Below, piece after piece: positions 48,883-58,403 of a DNA stretch of 64,000 bases. Positions within the stretch are counted from its first letter, which is position 1; each line of letters opens with the position of its first letter. A program made the translations under genes and the position numbers. The notes beneath the pieces are model-generated. The model had not been told where the DNA came from. It saw only the letters and a program-made list of their open reading frames with translations, and ran no database searches. The DNA comes from Pseudomonas fragi. Lineage in GTDB: Bacteria > Pseudomonadota > Gammaproteobacteria > Pseudomonadales > Pseudomonadaceae. The stretch lies in the NCBI RefSeq assembly GCF_025426255.1, contig NZ_CP104861.1, forward strand, positions 1,302,001 to 1,366,000, given 5' to 3'.

Positions 48883-49512
48883 ATGCTCAAGCAAGCACTG
48901 GCACAAAACGGATTGATTGCCATCCTTCGCGGTCTGCGTCCTCAAGAGGCGCAAGCTATCGGAAAAGTGCTGTATGACGAGGGGTTTCGTACCCTTGAAG
49001 TGCCGCTCAATTCTCCCGAGCCCTACGAGAGCATCCGTATTTTGCGCAGCACCTTGCCCGCCGACTGCCTGGTCGGCGCGGGGACGGTGCTGACGCCGGA
49101 GCAGGTCGCGCAAGTCAAGGCCGCAGGCGGGCAGGTGATTGTCATGCCCCACAGCGATCCGAAAGTGCTGCGTGCGGCCAAGGCGGCTGGTCTGTACTTG
49201 TCGCCGGGTGTCGCCACGCCTACCGAAGCCTTTGCTGCGCTGGCCGAAGGTGCCGACGTGCTGAAGATGTTTCCGGCCGAGCAAATGGGCCCGGCCGTGG
49301 TCAAGGCCTGGCTGGCGGTATTGCCTGCCGGGACGTTGCTGATCCCGGTCGGCGGGATTACCCCGGACAACATGCAGGTGTTTGTGGATGCCGGCGTCTC
49401 CGGTTTCGGCCTGGGCTCGGGTCTGTTCAAGCCAGGGATGAGCCCGGACCAAGTGGCGGTTTGCGCCAAGGCCTATGTACACGCCTGGAATACCCGGCGT
49501 CAGGCCAACTGA
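48883..49512 (+). CDS. dgoA: 2-dehydro-3-deoxy-6-phosphogalactonate aldolase DgoA
   Basis: A 209-residue class I aldolase of the KDPG/KDPGal family, cleaving KDPGal to pyruvate and glyceraldehyde 3-phosphate. AILRGLRP (~12-19), the glutamate in LEVPLNSPEP and the Schiff-base lysine in DVLKMFPAEQ (~126) are present. Gene order dgoK-dgoA-dgoD supports the galactonate assignment over KDPG. Confidence 0.93.
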   Translation: MLKQALAQNGLIAILRGLRPQEAQAIGKVLYDEGFRTLEVPLNSPEPYESIRILRSTLPADCLVGAGTVLTPEQVAQVKAAGGQVIVMPHSDPKVLRAAKAAGLYLSPGVATPTEAFAALAEGADVLKMFPAEQMGPAVVKAWLAVLPAGTLLIPVGGITPDNMQVFVDAGVSGFGLGSGLFKPGMSPDQVAVCAKAYVHAWNTRRQAN

Positions 49513-49552
49513 CTGGCGCTGCGGCGCTCAATAGAACAAGAGAGATAACACG

Positions 49553-50701
49553 ATGAAAATCACCAAACTGACAACCTATCTGGTTCCGCCGCGCTGGTTG
49601 TTCCTGAAGATCGAAACCGATGAAGGCGTGACTGGCTGGGGCGAGCCCGTGGTCGAAGGCCGTGCCCATACCGTGGCAACTGCGGTAGATGAGCTGTCGG
49701 ATTATCTGATCGGAAAAGACCCGCGCAATATCGAAGACATCTGGACCGTGCTCTATCGCGGCGGTTTTTACCGTGGTGGGGCGGTGCACATGAGCGCCCT
49801 GGCCGGTATCGATCAGGCGCTGTGGGACATCAAGGGCAAGGCGCTGGGAGTGTCGGTCAGTGACCTGTTGGGTGGACAGGTGCGCGACAAGATCCGCGTG
49901 TATTCGTGGATCGGTGGCGACCGCCCGGCCGACACCGCCAAAGCGGCCATGGAGGCTGTCAGTCGGGGCTTTACCGCGGTCAAAATGAACGGCACTGAAG
50001 AGCTGCAATTTGTCGACAGCTTCGAAAAAGTCGACCTGGCACTGGCCAACGTTGCTGCCGTGCGTGATGCTGTCGGGCCTAATGTCGGGATCGGCGTGGA
50101 CTTTCATGGTCGCGTGCACAAGCCAATGGCCAAGGTGCTGATGAAGGAGCTGGACCCGTACAAGCTGATGTTTATCGAAGAGCCGGTGCTCAGCGAAAAC
50201 TATGAAGCACTCAAGGAACTGGCGCCGTTGACCAGTACCCCGATTGCCCTGGGTGAGCGGCTGTTTTCGCGCTGGGACTTCAAGCGTGTGCTCAGCGAAG
50301 GTTATGTCGACATCATCCAGCCGGATGCATCCCATGCGGGCGGCATCACCGAAACCCGCAAAATTGCCAACATGGCCGAGGCCTATGACGTGGCGCTGGC
50401 CTTGCACTGCCCGCTGGGGCCGATTGCGCTGGCGGCGTGCCTGCAACTGGATGCGGTTTGCTACAACGCGTTTATCCAGGAGCAAAGCCTGGGTATCCAT
50501 TACAACGAAAGCAACGACCTGCTCGATTACGTCAAGGATCCAGCTGTATTCGACTACGACAAGGGTTTCGTCAAAATCCCCAATGGCCCAGGCCTGGGCA
50601 TTGAGATCAACGAAGAATATGTGCGCGAGCGAGCGCTGGTAGGCCACCGCTGGCGCAACCCGATCTGGCGCCATGCCGATGGCAGCTTTGCCGAGTGGTA
50701 A
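49553..50701 (+). CDS. dgoD: D-galactonate dehydratase DgoD
   Basis: The product is 382 residues, the same length as E. coli DgoD. An enolase-superfamily (mandelate racemase subgroup) enzyme converting D-galactonate to KDGal. Metal ligands and acid/base residues are visible: DFHGR (Asp and His, ~183-187), EEPV (~209), GER (~235) and HCPLGPIA (~285). Last gene of the dgoKAD unit; a REP-like repeat follows. Confidence 0.95.
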   Translation: MKITKLTTYLVPPRWLFLKIETDEGVTGWGEPVVEGRAHTVATAVDELSDYLIGKDPRNIEDIWTVLYRGGFYRGGAVHMSALAGIDQALWDIKGKALGVSVSDLLGGQVRDKIRVYSWIGGDRPADTAKAAMEAVSRGFTAVKMNGTEELQFVDSFEKVDLALANVAAVRDAVGPNVGIGVDFHGRVHKPMAKVLMKELDPYKLMFIEEPVLSENYEALKELAPLTSTPIALGERLFSRWDFKRVLSEGYVDIIQPDASHAGGITETRKIANMAEAYDVALALHCPLGPIALAACLQLDAVCYNAFIQEQSLGIHYNESNDLLDYVKDPAVFDYDKGFVKIPNGPGLGIEINEEYVRERALVGHRWRNPIWRHADGSFAEW

Positions 50702-50711
50702 TGCCACTCAT

Positions 50712-50800
50712 GTAGCCGCTGCCGCAAGCTGCGAAAAGGGTCGAAGGCCCTTCAAAACAGGGTTGCTTCGCAACCCACCGCAGCCTTCGGCAGCGGCTAC
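50712..50800. repeat. REP-like repeat, family GTAGCCGCTG
   Basis: An 89-bp palindromic element, GTAGCCGCTGCCGCAAGCTG to CGGCAGCGGCTAC, with an inner hairpin GGGTTGCTTCGCAACCC. The nearest relative in the window is 39489-39580. Sits between dgoD and the MFS gene and may attenuate read-through. Confidence 0.75.
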
Positions 50801-50846
50801 AGGTGTCAGTCAACGACCTCAATAACCATAAAAAAGAGGCATGCCC

Positions 50847-52157
50847 ATGTCATCTTCAAGCACTGTCGCGCCTGCGATTTTAGTGGCGCCTAGCCGTAAG
50901 CGTTTTTTCATCATGGTGCTGTTGTTTATCACCGTGGTGATCAACTATCTGGACCGTAGCAACCTGTCGATTGCCGCCCCCGCACTGACCAGCGATCTGG
51001 GGATCGATCCGATTCATGTCGGCCTGATTTTCTCGGCATTCGGCTGGACCTACGCCGCCATGCAGATACCCGGTGGTTGGCTGGTGGACCGCGTGCCGCC
51101 GCGCATTCTCTACAGCGTTGCCCTGCTGCTGTGGTCGGTGGCCACGGTGATGCTCGGCTTTGCGGCGAGCTTTATCGCCCTGTTCGTGTTGCGTATGGCG
51201 GTGGGCGCGCTGGAAGCCCCGGCGTACCCGATCAACAGCCGCGTGGTGACCACCTGGTTTCCTGAACGCGAACGCGCCACCGCTATTGGCTTTTACACCT
51301 CCGGACAGTTTGTCGGGCTGGCGTTTCTGACCCCGGTCCTGGCCTGGCTGCAGCATCAGTGGGGCTGGCACATGGTGTTTGTCAGCACCGGTGTGGTGGG
51401 GATTCTCTGGGCCGGGATCTGGTACGCGGTGTACCGAGAGCCCCGTGACTTCAAGGGCGTCAACCAGGCTGAAATCGACCTGATCGCCGAGGGCGGCGGG
51501 CTGGTGGATATCCAGAGCCAAACCGCCGAGCGCAAGGCACCGTTCAGTTGGCTGGACCTGGGCATTGTGCTGAGCAAGCGCAAGCTGTGGGGTATCTATC
51601 TGGGGCAGTTCTGCCTGAACTCGACGCTGTGGTTCTTCTTGACCTGGTTTCCGACCTACCTGGTTAAATACCGTGGAATGGACTTTATCAAGTCCGGCTT
51701 GCTGGCTTCGCTGCCGTTTTTGGCCGCGTTTGTGGGGGTGCTATGTTCGGGGTTCTTCTCCGACTGGTTGATCCGTCGCGGGTACTCGGTGGGCTTTGCC
51801 CGCAAGCTGCCGATCATTTCCGGGCTACTGATTTCGACCTCGATCATTGGCGCCAACTTTGTCGATTCAACGCCGCTGGTTATTGCGTTCCTGGCCTTGG
51901 CGTTTTTCGGTAACGGGCTGGCCTCGATCACTTGGTCGCTGGTCTCGACCCTGGCTCCAGCACGGCTGCTGGGGCTGACCGGCGGGGTGTTCAACTTTAT
52001 CGGCAACCTGTCAGCGATCACCACGCCAATCGTGATCGGCTTTCTGGCCAGCGGCGACTCGTTTGCTCCGGCAATTACCTATATTTCGGTGCTGGCGTTG
52101 CTGGGGGCTCTGTCTTACATCTTGCTGGTGGGCAAGGTTGAACGGATCGAACTGTAG
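50847..52157 (+). CDS. dgoT: MFS transporter, D-galactonate/glucarate family (DgoT-like)
   Basis: A 436-residue, 12-helix anion:cation symporter. NYLDRSNLSIAAP (~residues 31-43) is characteristic of the DgoT/GudP family, with RMAVGALEAPAYP near helix 4. Expected to import D-galactonate, feeding DgoD directly. GAGG is correctly spaced for ATG 50847 and too close for ATG 50841. The substrate is from context. Confidence 0.85.
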   Translation: MSSSSTVAPAILVAPSRKRFFIMVLLFITVVINYLDRSNLSIAAPALTSDLGIDPIHVGLIFSAFGWTYAAMQIPGGWLVDRVPPRILYSVALLLWSVATVMLGFAASFIALFVLRMAVGALEAPAYPINSRVVTTWFPERERATAIGFYTSGQFVGLAFLTPVLAWLQHQWGWHMVFVSTGVVGILWAGIWYAVYREPRDFKGVNQAEIDLIAEGGGLVDIQSQTAERKAPFSWLDLGIVLSKRKLWGIYLGQFCLNSTLWFFLTWFPTYLVKYRGMDFIKSGLLASLPFLAAFVGVLCSGFFSDWLIRRGYSVGFARKLPIISGLLISTSIIGANFVDSTPLVIAFLALAFFGNGLASITWSLVSTLAPARLLGLTGGVFNFIGNLSAITTPIVIGFLASGDSFAPAITYISVLALLGALSYILLVGKVERIEL

Positions 52158-52222
52158 AAGTCAGCCCGCCGGGCGACCATAATGCTGCCCGGTTCTCCCC
52201 CCTCTCAATGGAAAGGCTGGCT

Positions 52223-53008
52223 ATGCAGGACGACTCCACAAAAATCGCACCCACCGGTACTCAAACCTTGCTCCGCGGGCTGGCGGTGGTGCAGGCCGTG
52301 GCCAATGGCGCGCGCGACCTCAAGGACATCGCTCGGGTGATCGGGACCACGCGCAGCACTACGCATCGTCTGGCCAGTTGCCTGGTGGATGAACGTTACC
52401 TGCGGGTGTTGCCAAAAGTGGGGTATCTGCTGGGGCCCAAACTGATCGAGCTGGGTTTTCAGGCCCGTGAAGAGTTGCCGCTGGTGACGCTGGCGGGGCC
52501 ATATCTGGACGAGTTGTCGGTGTTGACCGGCGACACCATTCATTTGGCGGTGCGTGAGGATGATGAAGTGCTGTACCTGCACAAGAACCCGGGGCGCAAT
52601 GGCCCGGAAATGCGTTCGCGGGTAGGGCATCGCATGCCGTTGGCGCGAACCGGGATCGGCAAGGCGATGTTGCTGGATTCACCTCTGGACGAGTGGCGAC
52701 GGTTGTATGAAGCCGGGCAACTGGCAGGCGGTAAAAATCCGCTGTGGCCAGATCATCAGGAGCCTTCGTGGGAGCAGTTCGAGGAGCGCATGCGCAGCTA
52801 TGTAGCGGGCGGCTATGCGTTTGACCTGGAAGACAACGAACCGTCGATCCGTTGTGTGGCGGCGCCGATCCGTGATGCCAGCCGCAACATCGTGGCTGCG
52901 ATCAGTATCGCCAGCACCGTGCCTTACATGTCACTGGAGAAGATGACCGGGTTGATCCCGGTCATTACCCATGCAGCGCAGCAGATATCGGCGGAGTTGG
53001 GCGGGTAA
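52223..53008 (+). CDS. IclR-family transcriptional regulator
   Basis: The product is 261 residues. An N-terminal winged helix (DIARVIGTTRSTTHRLASCL, ~33-52) precedes the IclR effector domain (GRNGPEMRSRVGHRMPL, ~120). As the only regulator in the galactose island it probably controls both promoters at 43090 and 47811. AAAGG is well spaced for ATG 52223; ATG 52208 is an alternative. Confidence 0.87.
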   Translation: MQDDSTKIAPTGTQTLLRGLAVVQAVANGARDLKDIARVIGTTRSTTHRLASCLVDERYLRVLPKVGYLLGPKLIELGFQAREELPLVTLAGPYLDELSVLTGDTIHLAVREDDEVLYLHKNPGRNGPEMRSRVGHRMPLARTGIGKAMLLDSPLDEWRRLYEAGQLAGGKNPLWPDHQEPSWEQFEERMRSYVAGGYAFDLEDNEPSIRCVAAPIRDASRNIVAAISIASTVPYMSLEKMTGLIPVITHAAQQISAELGG

Positions 53009-53026
53009 AGCGCACTGCACACGACG

Positions 53027-53052
53027 GTGGGAGCGAGCCTGCTCGCTCCCAC
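53027..53052. repeat. Short palindromic repeat, family GTGGGAGCGAGC
   Basis: A 26-bp perfect palindrome with 12-bp arms (GTGGGAGCGAGC / GCTCGCTCCCAC) between convergent genes; a reduced version of 41695-41747 and possibly a terminator for both sides. Confidence 0.7.
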
Positions 53053-53066
53053 AAACGCTGATACGC

Positions 53067-54131
53067 TTAGGCCTTCAGCGTTTTCATGTCGATCACGAAG
53101 CGGTACTTCACGTCGCCTTTAACTACGCGTTCAAAGGCTTCGTTGATGTTTTTGATGTCGAGCATTTCGATGTCACAGGTAATCCCGTGTTCAGCACTGA
53201 AATCCAGCATTTCCTGGGTTTCAGCGATGCCGCCGATCAGCGAACCGGCCAGTACGCGGCGCTTGAACACCAGGTTAAAGGCGTTCAGTGCTGGCTCAAC
53301 CGGCTCGATCAAACCCACCAGAATATGCACGCCGTCAAACGCCAGGGTTTCGAGGTACGGGTTCAGGTCGTGCGGCACCGGAATGGTATCCAGCAGGAAG
53401 TTGAAGCTACCGGCCGCGGCTTTCATCTGCTCCGGGTCGGTGGACACGATCACGTGGTCGGCACCTTGACGGTAGGCTTCTTCGGCCTTGGCTTGGGAGC
53501 GGGTGAACAGGGTCACTTCAGCGCCCATGGCCTTGGCGAACTTGATGCCCATGTGGCCCAGGCCGCCCATGCCCAGAATCCCGACCTTGTCGCCCGGCTC
53601 TACGCCGTAGTGTTGCAGCGGCGAAAAGGTGGTGATACCGGCACACAGCAGCGGTGCGGCGCTGGCCGGGTCGAGGTTTTTCGGGATGCTCAGTACGAAG
53701 TGCTCGCTGACTACCATGTTGCTTGAGTAGCCACCCATGGTCAGCGTGCCGTCAATGCGGTCCGGGCTGGCGTAGGTCTGGGTCATGCCTTCCAGGCAGT
53801 ATTGCTCCAGGTCTTCCTTGCAAGCCGAGCAGGTGCGGCACGAATCGACCATGCAGCCTACACCGACCAGGTCGCCGACCTTGTGCTTGGTGACGTTGCT
53901 GCCGATCGCGGTTACTTTGCCGACGATTTCATGGCCCGGCATCAGCGGGTAAGTCGCGAAGCCCCAGTCATTGCGAGCCTGGTGAATGTCGGAGTGACAA
54001 ACGCCGCAGTACAGCACTTCGATGGATACGTCATCCGGGCGCGGGGCGCGGCGGTTGAACTGCATCGGGGCCAGAGGGGCCTTGGCATTCTGAGCGGCAT
54101 AACCGATAGCGTTATAAGTGACAGTGGACAT
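53067..54131 (-). CDS. Zinc-dependent NAD(P) alcohol dehydrogenase (YahK/cinnamyl-alcohol type)
   Basis: A 354-residue medium-chain dehydrogenase. Catalytic zinc ligands CGVCHSDIH (~37-45) and GHEIVG (~66), structural zinc cysteines in DSCRTCSACKEDLEQYC, and cofactor motif GMGGLGHMG (~185) are intact. The family reduces a wide range of aldehydes with NADPH. Divergent from an AraC-family gene that is the likely regulator. Confidence 0.9.
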   Translation of the reverse strand: MSTVTYNAIGYAAQNAKAPLAPMQFNRRAPRPDDVSIEVLYCGVCHSDIHQARNDWGFATYPLMPGHEIVGKVTAIGSNVTKHKVGDLVGVGCMVDSCRTCSACKEDLEQYCLEGMTQTYASPDRIDGTLTMGGYSSNMVVSEHFVLSIPKNLDPASAAPLLCAGITTFSPLQHYGVEPGDKVGILGMGGLGHMGIKFAKAMGAEVTLFTRSQAKAEEAYRQGADHVIVSTDPEQMKAAAGSFNFLLDTIPVPHDLNPYLETLAFDGVHILVGLIEPVEPALNAFNLVFKRRVLAGSLIGGIAETQEMLDFSAEHGITCDIEMLDIKNINEAFERVVKGDVKYRFVIDMKTLKA

Positions 54132-54310
54132 GAGAACCTCGCGAAACGTTAACTGTGAAGAGGAGGCGATTTTGCGCCTTGATGCTTTGCAGGACTATGA
54201 CGATTCCTCCGCAAGTCATGCCTAATACTCCGGCGTCGCGTGCGAACTGTCGCTTTATTGACCAATTCTGCGAAGATGCGGCTGTCTAATCCTCTTGTGA
54301 AACTTTATCC

Positions 54311-55204
54311 ATGTTTTTGACTCGTCACCGAGATGAGAATGCCGCGCTGGTGTCTTTGATCGAACCATTGGCGACACAAACCGGTTTTGTGTCGACTCTG
54401 CTGCCTGAAGTTCGGGTGGTTTCTGCATGCCGGGTGGTGGCCCGTATGCCGCAGATCTATGAGCCTAGCCTAATGGTGATTGCCCAAGGCAGTAAGTTGG
54501 CCTATCTGGGGCAGCGCACTCTGGAGTACGGCGCCGGGCATTATCTGGTGCAGGCACTTTCGGTGCCTTTCGAGTGTGAAACCTTTGCCAGCGAAGAGAT
54601 GCCATTGCTGGGAGTTGCGATCAGTATCGATCGCGCCGTACTGGGGGAGTTGGTGCTGGCTATGGGCCTGGCTCCTGACCGCAGTGCAGTGGCGCAGACG
54701 CCGGAGTCGATGACCTCGGCGGTTTTGGATGACGCCATGCGCGAGGCGGTCGAGCGTCTGCTGCGCTGCCTGCATGATCCGCTGGAGTGCCGGATCATGG
54801 GGCAGGCGCGGTTGCGTGAGGTGCTGTTCGCGGCATTGCGCGGTCCGCAGGCAGGTGTGTTACGCGCGTTGGTCGAGCAGCAAGGGCAGTTTGCGCGGGT
54901 GGCGGCGTCGTTGAGTTATTTGCACGAGCATTTTGCGCAGCCGCTGAATGTCGAGACGCTGGCCCGTTGCGCAAATATGAGCGCATCCACCTTTCATGAG
55001 CATTTCAAGCGCAGCACTTTGCTGTCGCCGGTGCAGTACCTCAAGCGCCTGCGCCTGTTGCGGGCACAGCAGTTGCTGTTGAGTGAAGGGCTGGGTGTAG
55101 CGCAAGTGGCGGAGCGCGTGGGCTATCAAAGCACTTCGCAGTTCAGTCGCGAGTACAAGCGCTACTTTGAGCGCAGCCCTGGGCATGAAGGGGTGGGGTG
55201 CTAA
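54311..55204 (+). CDS. AraC-family transcriptional regulator
   Basis: The product is 297 residues. An N-terminal AraC_N/cupin-like domain (EPSLMVIAQGSKLAYLG, ~53-69) precedes two helix-turn-helix motifs (VETLARCANMSASTFHEHF ~215; VAQVAERVGYQSTSQFSREY ~265). Divergent from the zinc alcohol dehydrogenase with a 179-bp gap that shows no clear operator to me. Confidence 0.87.
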   Translation: MFLTRHRDENAALVSLIEPLATQTGFVSTLLPEVRVVSACRVVARMPQIYEPSLMVIAQGSKLAYLGQRTLEYGAGHYLVQALSVPFECETFASEEMPLLGVAISIDRAVLGELVLAMGLAPDRSAVAQTPESMTSAVLDDAMREAVERLLRCLHDPLECRIMGQARLREVLFAALRGPQAGVLRALVEQQGQFARVAASLSYLHEHFAQPLNVETLARCANMSASTFHEHFKRSTLLSPVQYLKRLRLLRAQQLLLSEGLGVAQVAERVGYQSTSQFSREYKRYFERSPGHEGVGC

Positions 55205-55221
55205 CAGGCTGGCGATCACTT

Positions 55222-55366
55222 GTAGCAGCTCCCGAAGGAACGAGGCTGCGTTCGGCGGCGGAGCCGTCGTGAGATCAGAGTCTGCGGTGTATCAGTTAAG
55301 GCGTAGACTCAGGCTTTACGATCGCTTCGCAATCGAACGCAGCCTCGTTCCTTCGGCAGCTGCTAC
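55222..55366. repeat. REPIN-like doublet, family GTAGCAGCT
   Basis: A 145-bp element. Both ends carry inverted copies of the 29038 singlet, about 33 bp each with one mismatch (GTAGCAGCTcCCGAAGG ... CCTTCGGCAGCTGCTAC). The inner sequence is partly shared with 61502-61644 (GGCGGCG-AGCCGTCGT). Confidence 0.75.
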
Positions 55367-55381
55367 AGGATTGGGTGGTAA

Positions 55382-55408
55382 TAAAAAGGCTCCCGAAGGA
55401 GCCTTTAT
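55382..55408. terminator. Terminator hairpin downstream of etfD
   Basis: Stem AAAGGCTCC / GGAGCCTTT with a CGAA loop, just 3' of the minus-strand etfD gene. Confidence 0.65.
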
Positions 55409-55411
55409 GAG

Positions 55412-57076
55412 TTACATGTTCGGGTAAGTCGGGCCGCCGCCACCTTCCGGGGTAACCCAGGTGATGTTCTGCGATGGATCCTTGATGTCGCAGGTTTTGC
55501 AGTGAACACAGTTCTGCGAGTTGATCTGGAAGCGCTTCTCGCCACTTTCCTGGGTGATCACTTCGTACACGCCAGCCGGGCAGTAACGCTGTGCAGGCTC
55601 ATCGTACAGCGGCAAGTTGACGCTGATTGGAATGCTCGCATCACGCAGCTTGAGGTGGCACGGCTGCTCTTCTTCATGGTTGGTGCTGGAGATGAACACC
55701 GAGCTGAGCTTGTCGAAGCTGAGCTTGCCGTCGGGTTTCGGGTAGTCGATCTTCTTGCAGTCCTTGGCCAGCTTCATGCACGCATAATCTGGCTTGGTGT
55801 CGTGCAGAGTGAACGGCAGTTTGCCGCCGAAGATGTTCTGGTCGAGCCAGTTGAAACCACCGCCCACAATGGGGCCGAACTTGTGTAGCGCCGGGCCGAA
55901 GTTACGGCTGGCGAACAATTCGTCGAACAGCCAGCTGGCTTTGAAGGCTTCAACGTAGGTGTTGAGTGCATCGCCGCCTTCGGAGTCCGCCAGCAGCGAG
56001 TCGGCCACGGCCTCTGCTGCAAGCATGCCGGACTTCATTGCAGTGTGGCTGCCCTTGATCTTGGAGAAGTTCAGGGTGCCCAGATCGCAACCGATCAGTG
56101 CGCCACCGTTGAAGACCATTTTCGGCAGTGAATTGAGGCCGCCTTTGCAAATGGCGCGGGCGCCGTAGCTGATGCGCTTGCCGCCTTCCAGGTATTGCTT
56201 GAGCACCGGGTGATGCTTGAGGCGCTGGAACTCGTCGAACGGCGACAGGAAGGTGTTGCTGTAGGACAGATCAACGATCAGGCCGACAACGACCTGGTTG
56301 TTTTCCAGGTGATACAGGAAAGAGCCGCCGGTGTTTTCGCTGCTGATGATATCCAGCGGCCAACCAGCCGTGTGAACGACCAGACCTGGCTGATGTTTGG
56401 CCGGATCGATTTCCCAAATCTCTTTCAGGCCGATGCCGTAGTGCTGGGCATCAGCTTCGCTGTCGAGCTTGAAGCGTTCGATCAGTTGCTTGCCAAGGTG
56501 GCCACGGCAGCCTTCGGCGAACAGGGTGTATTTGCCACGCAGTTCCATGCCGGGGGTGTACAGGCCTTCTTTCGGGTTGCCTTCGCGGTCAACGCCCAGA
56601 TCACCGGTGATGATCCCGCGGACCACGTTGTTTTCGTCGAACAGGACTTCTTGAGCGGCAAACCCCGGGTAGATTTCTACGCCCAGGTTTTCGGCCTGTT
56701 GCGCCAACCAGCGGCACAGATTGCCCAAGGAGATGATGTAGTTGCCTTCGTTGTGCATGGTTTTAGGCACAAACAGGTCAGGCACCTTGGTCGCGGTGCT
56801 GTCGCTGCGCAGTACATAGATATCGTCGCGGGTCACTGGAGTGTTGAGCGGTGCGCCCAGTTCTTTCCAGTCCGGGAACAATTCGTTCAAGGCGCGAGGT
56901 TCGAAAACAGCACCAGATAGAATGTGAGCACCGACTTCGGAGCCTTTTTCAACCACGCAGACGCTGATTTCTTTACCGGCTTCGGCGGCCTTCTGCTTTA
57001 AGCGGCAGGCGGCGGACAAACCGGCAGGGCCGGCGCCGACGATGACCACGTCGAATTCCATGTATTCGCGTTCCAC
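55412..57076 (-). CDS. Electron transfer flavoprotein-ubiquinone oxidoreductase
   Basis: A 554-residue FAD/4Fe-4S membrane-associated enzyme moving electrons from ETF to ubiquinone. The FAD motif VVIVGAGPAGLSAACRL (~residues 9-25), SGAVFEPRALNELFPDW and the C-terminal cluster cysteines CPAGVYE ... NCVHCKTCDIKDP are intact. GTG 57076 has GGAG 7 nt upstream. The counterpart of PA2953, divergent from etfBA. Confidence 0.94.
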   Translation of the reverse strand: MEREYMEFDVVIVGAGPAGLSAACRLKQKAAEAGKEISVCVVEKGSEVGAHILSGAVFEPRALNELFPDWKELGAPLNTPVTRDDIYVLRSDSTATKVPDLFVPKTMHNEGNYIISLGNLCRWLAQQAENLGVEIYPGFAAQEVLFDENNVVRGIITGDLGVDREGNPKEGLYTPGMELRGKYTLFAEGCRGHLGKQLIERFKLDSEADAQHYGIGLKEIWEIDPAKHQPGLVVHTAGWPLDIISSENTGGSFLYHLENNQVVVGLIVDLSYSNTFLSPFDEFQRLKHHPVLKQYLEGGKRISYGARAICKGGLNSLPKMVFNGGALIGCDLGTLNFSKIKGSHTAMKSGMLAAEAVADSLLADSEGGDALNTYVEAFKASWLFDELFASRNFGPALHKFGPIVGGGFNWLDQNIFGGKLPFTLHDTKPDYACMKLAKDCKKIDYPKPDGKLSFDKLSSVFISSTNHEEEQPCHLKLRDASIPISVNLPLYDEPAQRYCPAGVYEVITQESGEKRFQINSQNCVHCKTCDIKDPSQNITWVTPEGGGGPTYPNM

Positions 57077-57203
57077 AGGCTATCTCCTACTCAAGGCTCA
57101 ACGGTATTTTTCTAATTGGAGGTTTGGCGCTTCATCCATTATTCCCTCGACCCTGAGGTTGAAGATGCAATGGATGACGCACCGCTCTCTCTGATGGGCG
57201 GGC

Positions 57204-57232
57204 ATTATATCTACACCACTAGCAGCGTCCAA
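57204..57232 (-). promoter_or_regulatory. Promoter of the ETF-QO gene
   Basis: Read leftward: TTGGAC (57227-57232), 17-bp spacer, consensus TATAAT (57204-57209). The start would be near 57197, leaving a leader of about 120 nt. Confidence 0.75.
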
Positions 57233-57234
57233 TA

Positions 57235-57248
57235 CAAACGTTTGTTTG
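57235..57248. promoter_or_regulatory. PsrA-type operator
   Basis: CAAAC-GTTT-GTTTG matches the PsrA consensus (G/C)AAAC-N2-4-GTTTG/C exactly with N4. It lies 2 bp upstream of the -35 of the ETF-QO promoter. PsrA is a fatty-acid-responsive TetR repressor of beta-oxidation genes; I recall the etf genes being among its targets in P. aeruginosa. Confidence 0.65.
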
Positions 57249-57636
57249 AATCCGCTGCAAGCCAGATAAATCAAAGACACGCGGCTCAAAACTGGCCCAT
57301 TTGCTGTATTGACCGCAAAAGGCGTTCCGGTCAAGATACGGGCGGTTTTGCGCTCGCCGTAGGCTGATTGTTGGTTTCAAGAGCACCTCTAAAGACAGGG
57401 CATAGGCACAAGCCTGTAGGAGCCTGCCATTTTTTGAGCGGAGTTTACACGTCCTTTTGGTGTATGACTTGTTAGTCACACCTGATAGGCGGTCGCAAGA
57501 GAAGGACTTGGCACTCGTCATTCTTTATATAAGAAGGGCATTGCAACGATCTTTGGAGGTGCCCTTGTGCTGATGAGCATCAACCGCCAGGTTCGCCTAG
57601 GCGACTTTCTTTTCACCGGAGAGTAACGAGGAATCC
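57249..57636 (+). promoter_or_regulatory. etfBA upstream region
   Basis: About 390 bp without a credible gene. It holds an imperfect palindrome at 57459-57482 (GGTGT-AT-GAC ... GTC-ACACC) and an AT-rich TTTATATAA at about 57524-57532 that could be a -10 without a good -35. GAGGAAT is the etfB ribosome site. I cannot place the etfB promoter with confidence. Confidence 0.35.
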
Positions 57637-58401
57637 ATGAAGGTTCTTGTAGCTGTCAAACGAGTGGTCGATTACAACGTTAAAGTACGCGTCAAAGCGG
57701 ACAACTCCGGCGTTGACCTCGCCAACGTCAAGATGTCGATGAACCCCTTCTGCGAAATCGCTGTGGAAGAAGCCGTACGCCTGAAAGAGCTTTCTATAAA
57801 AGAAGGGGGTGTTGCGACTGAAATCGTCGTCGTCTCCATCGGCCCGACCACTGCTCAGGAACAGCTGCGTACCGCGCTGGCACTGGGTGCAGATCGCGCC
57901 ATTCTCGTCGAGTCCGCCGAAGACCTGACCTCGCTCGCCGTGGCCAAGCTGCTCAAGGCAGTGGTCGACAAGGAGCAGCCTCAGCTGATGATCCTGGGCA
58001 AACAGGCCATCGACAGCGACAACAACCAGACCGGCCAGATGCTGGCTGCGCTGACCGGTTACGGTCAGGGCACTTTCGCCTCCAAAGTTGAAGTGGCGGG
58101 CGACAAGGTTGTCGTGACCCGTGAAGTTGACGGTGGCGCGCAAACTGTTTCGCTGAGCTTGCCAGCGATCATCACCACGGATCTGCGTTTGAACGAGCCG
58201 CGTTATGCGTCCCTGCCAAACATCATGAAAGCCAAGAAGAAGCCGCTTGAAGTGCTGACGCCAGAAGCGTTGGGCGTTTCCACTGCGTCGACCAACAAAA
58301 CCTTGAAAGTCGAAGCGCCTGCTGCACGCAGCGCGGGCATCAAGGTCAAGTCGGTGGCTGAACTGGTCGAGAAACTGAAAACCGAAGCGAAGGTAATCTA
58401 A
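57637..58401 (+). CDS. etfB: Electron transfer flavoprotein subunit beta
   Basis: The product is 254 residues. [19 protein letters not shown] and [16 protein letters not shown] are family hallmarks; the AMP-binding loop region is near [11 protein letters not shown]. Pairs with EtfA to accept electrons from acyl-CoA dehydrogenases such as FadE. Ends 2 bp before etfA. Confidence 0.95.
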   Translation: MKVLVAVKRVVDYNVKVRVKADNSGVDLANVKMSMNPFCEIAVEEAVRLKELSIKEGGVATEIVVVSIGPTTAQEQLRTALALGADRAILVESAEDLTSLAVAKLLKAVVDKEQPQLMILGKQAIDSDNNQTGQMLAALTGYGQGTFASKVEVAGDKVVVTREVDGGAQTVSLSLPAIITTDLRLNEPRYASLPNIMKAKKKPLEVLTPEALGVSTASTNKTLKVEAPAARSAGIKVKSVAELVEKLKTEAKVI

Positions 58402-58403
58402 TC

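Noticed and set aside
57509..57526. TGGCAC-N5 resembling half of a sigma-54 promoter before etfB
   Set aside because: The -12 GC element is missing at the required spacing (ATTCT instead of TTGCA).
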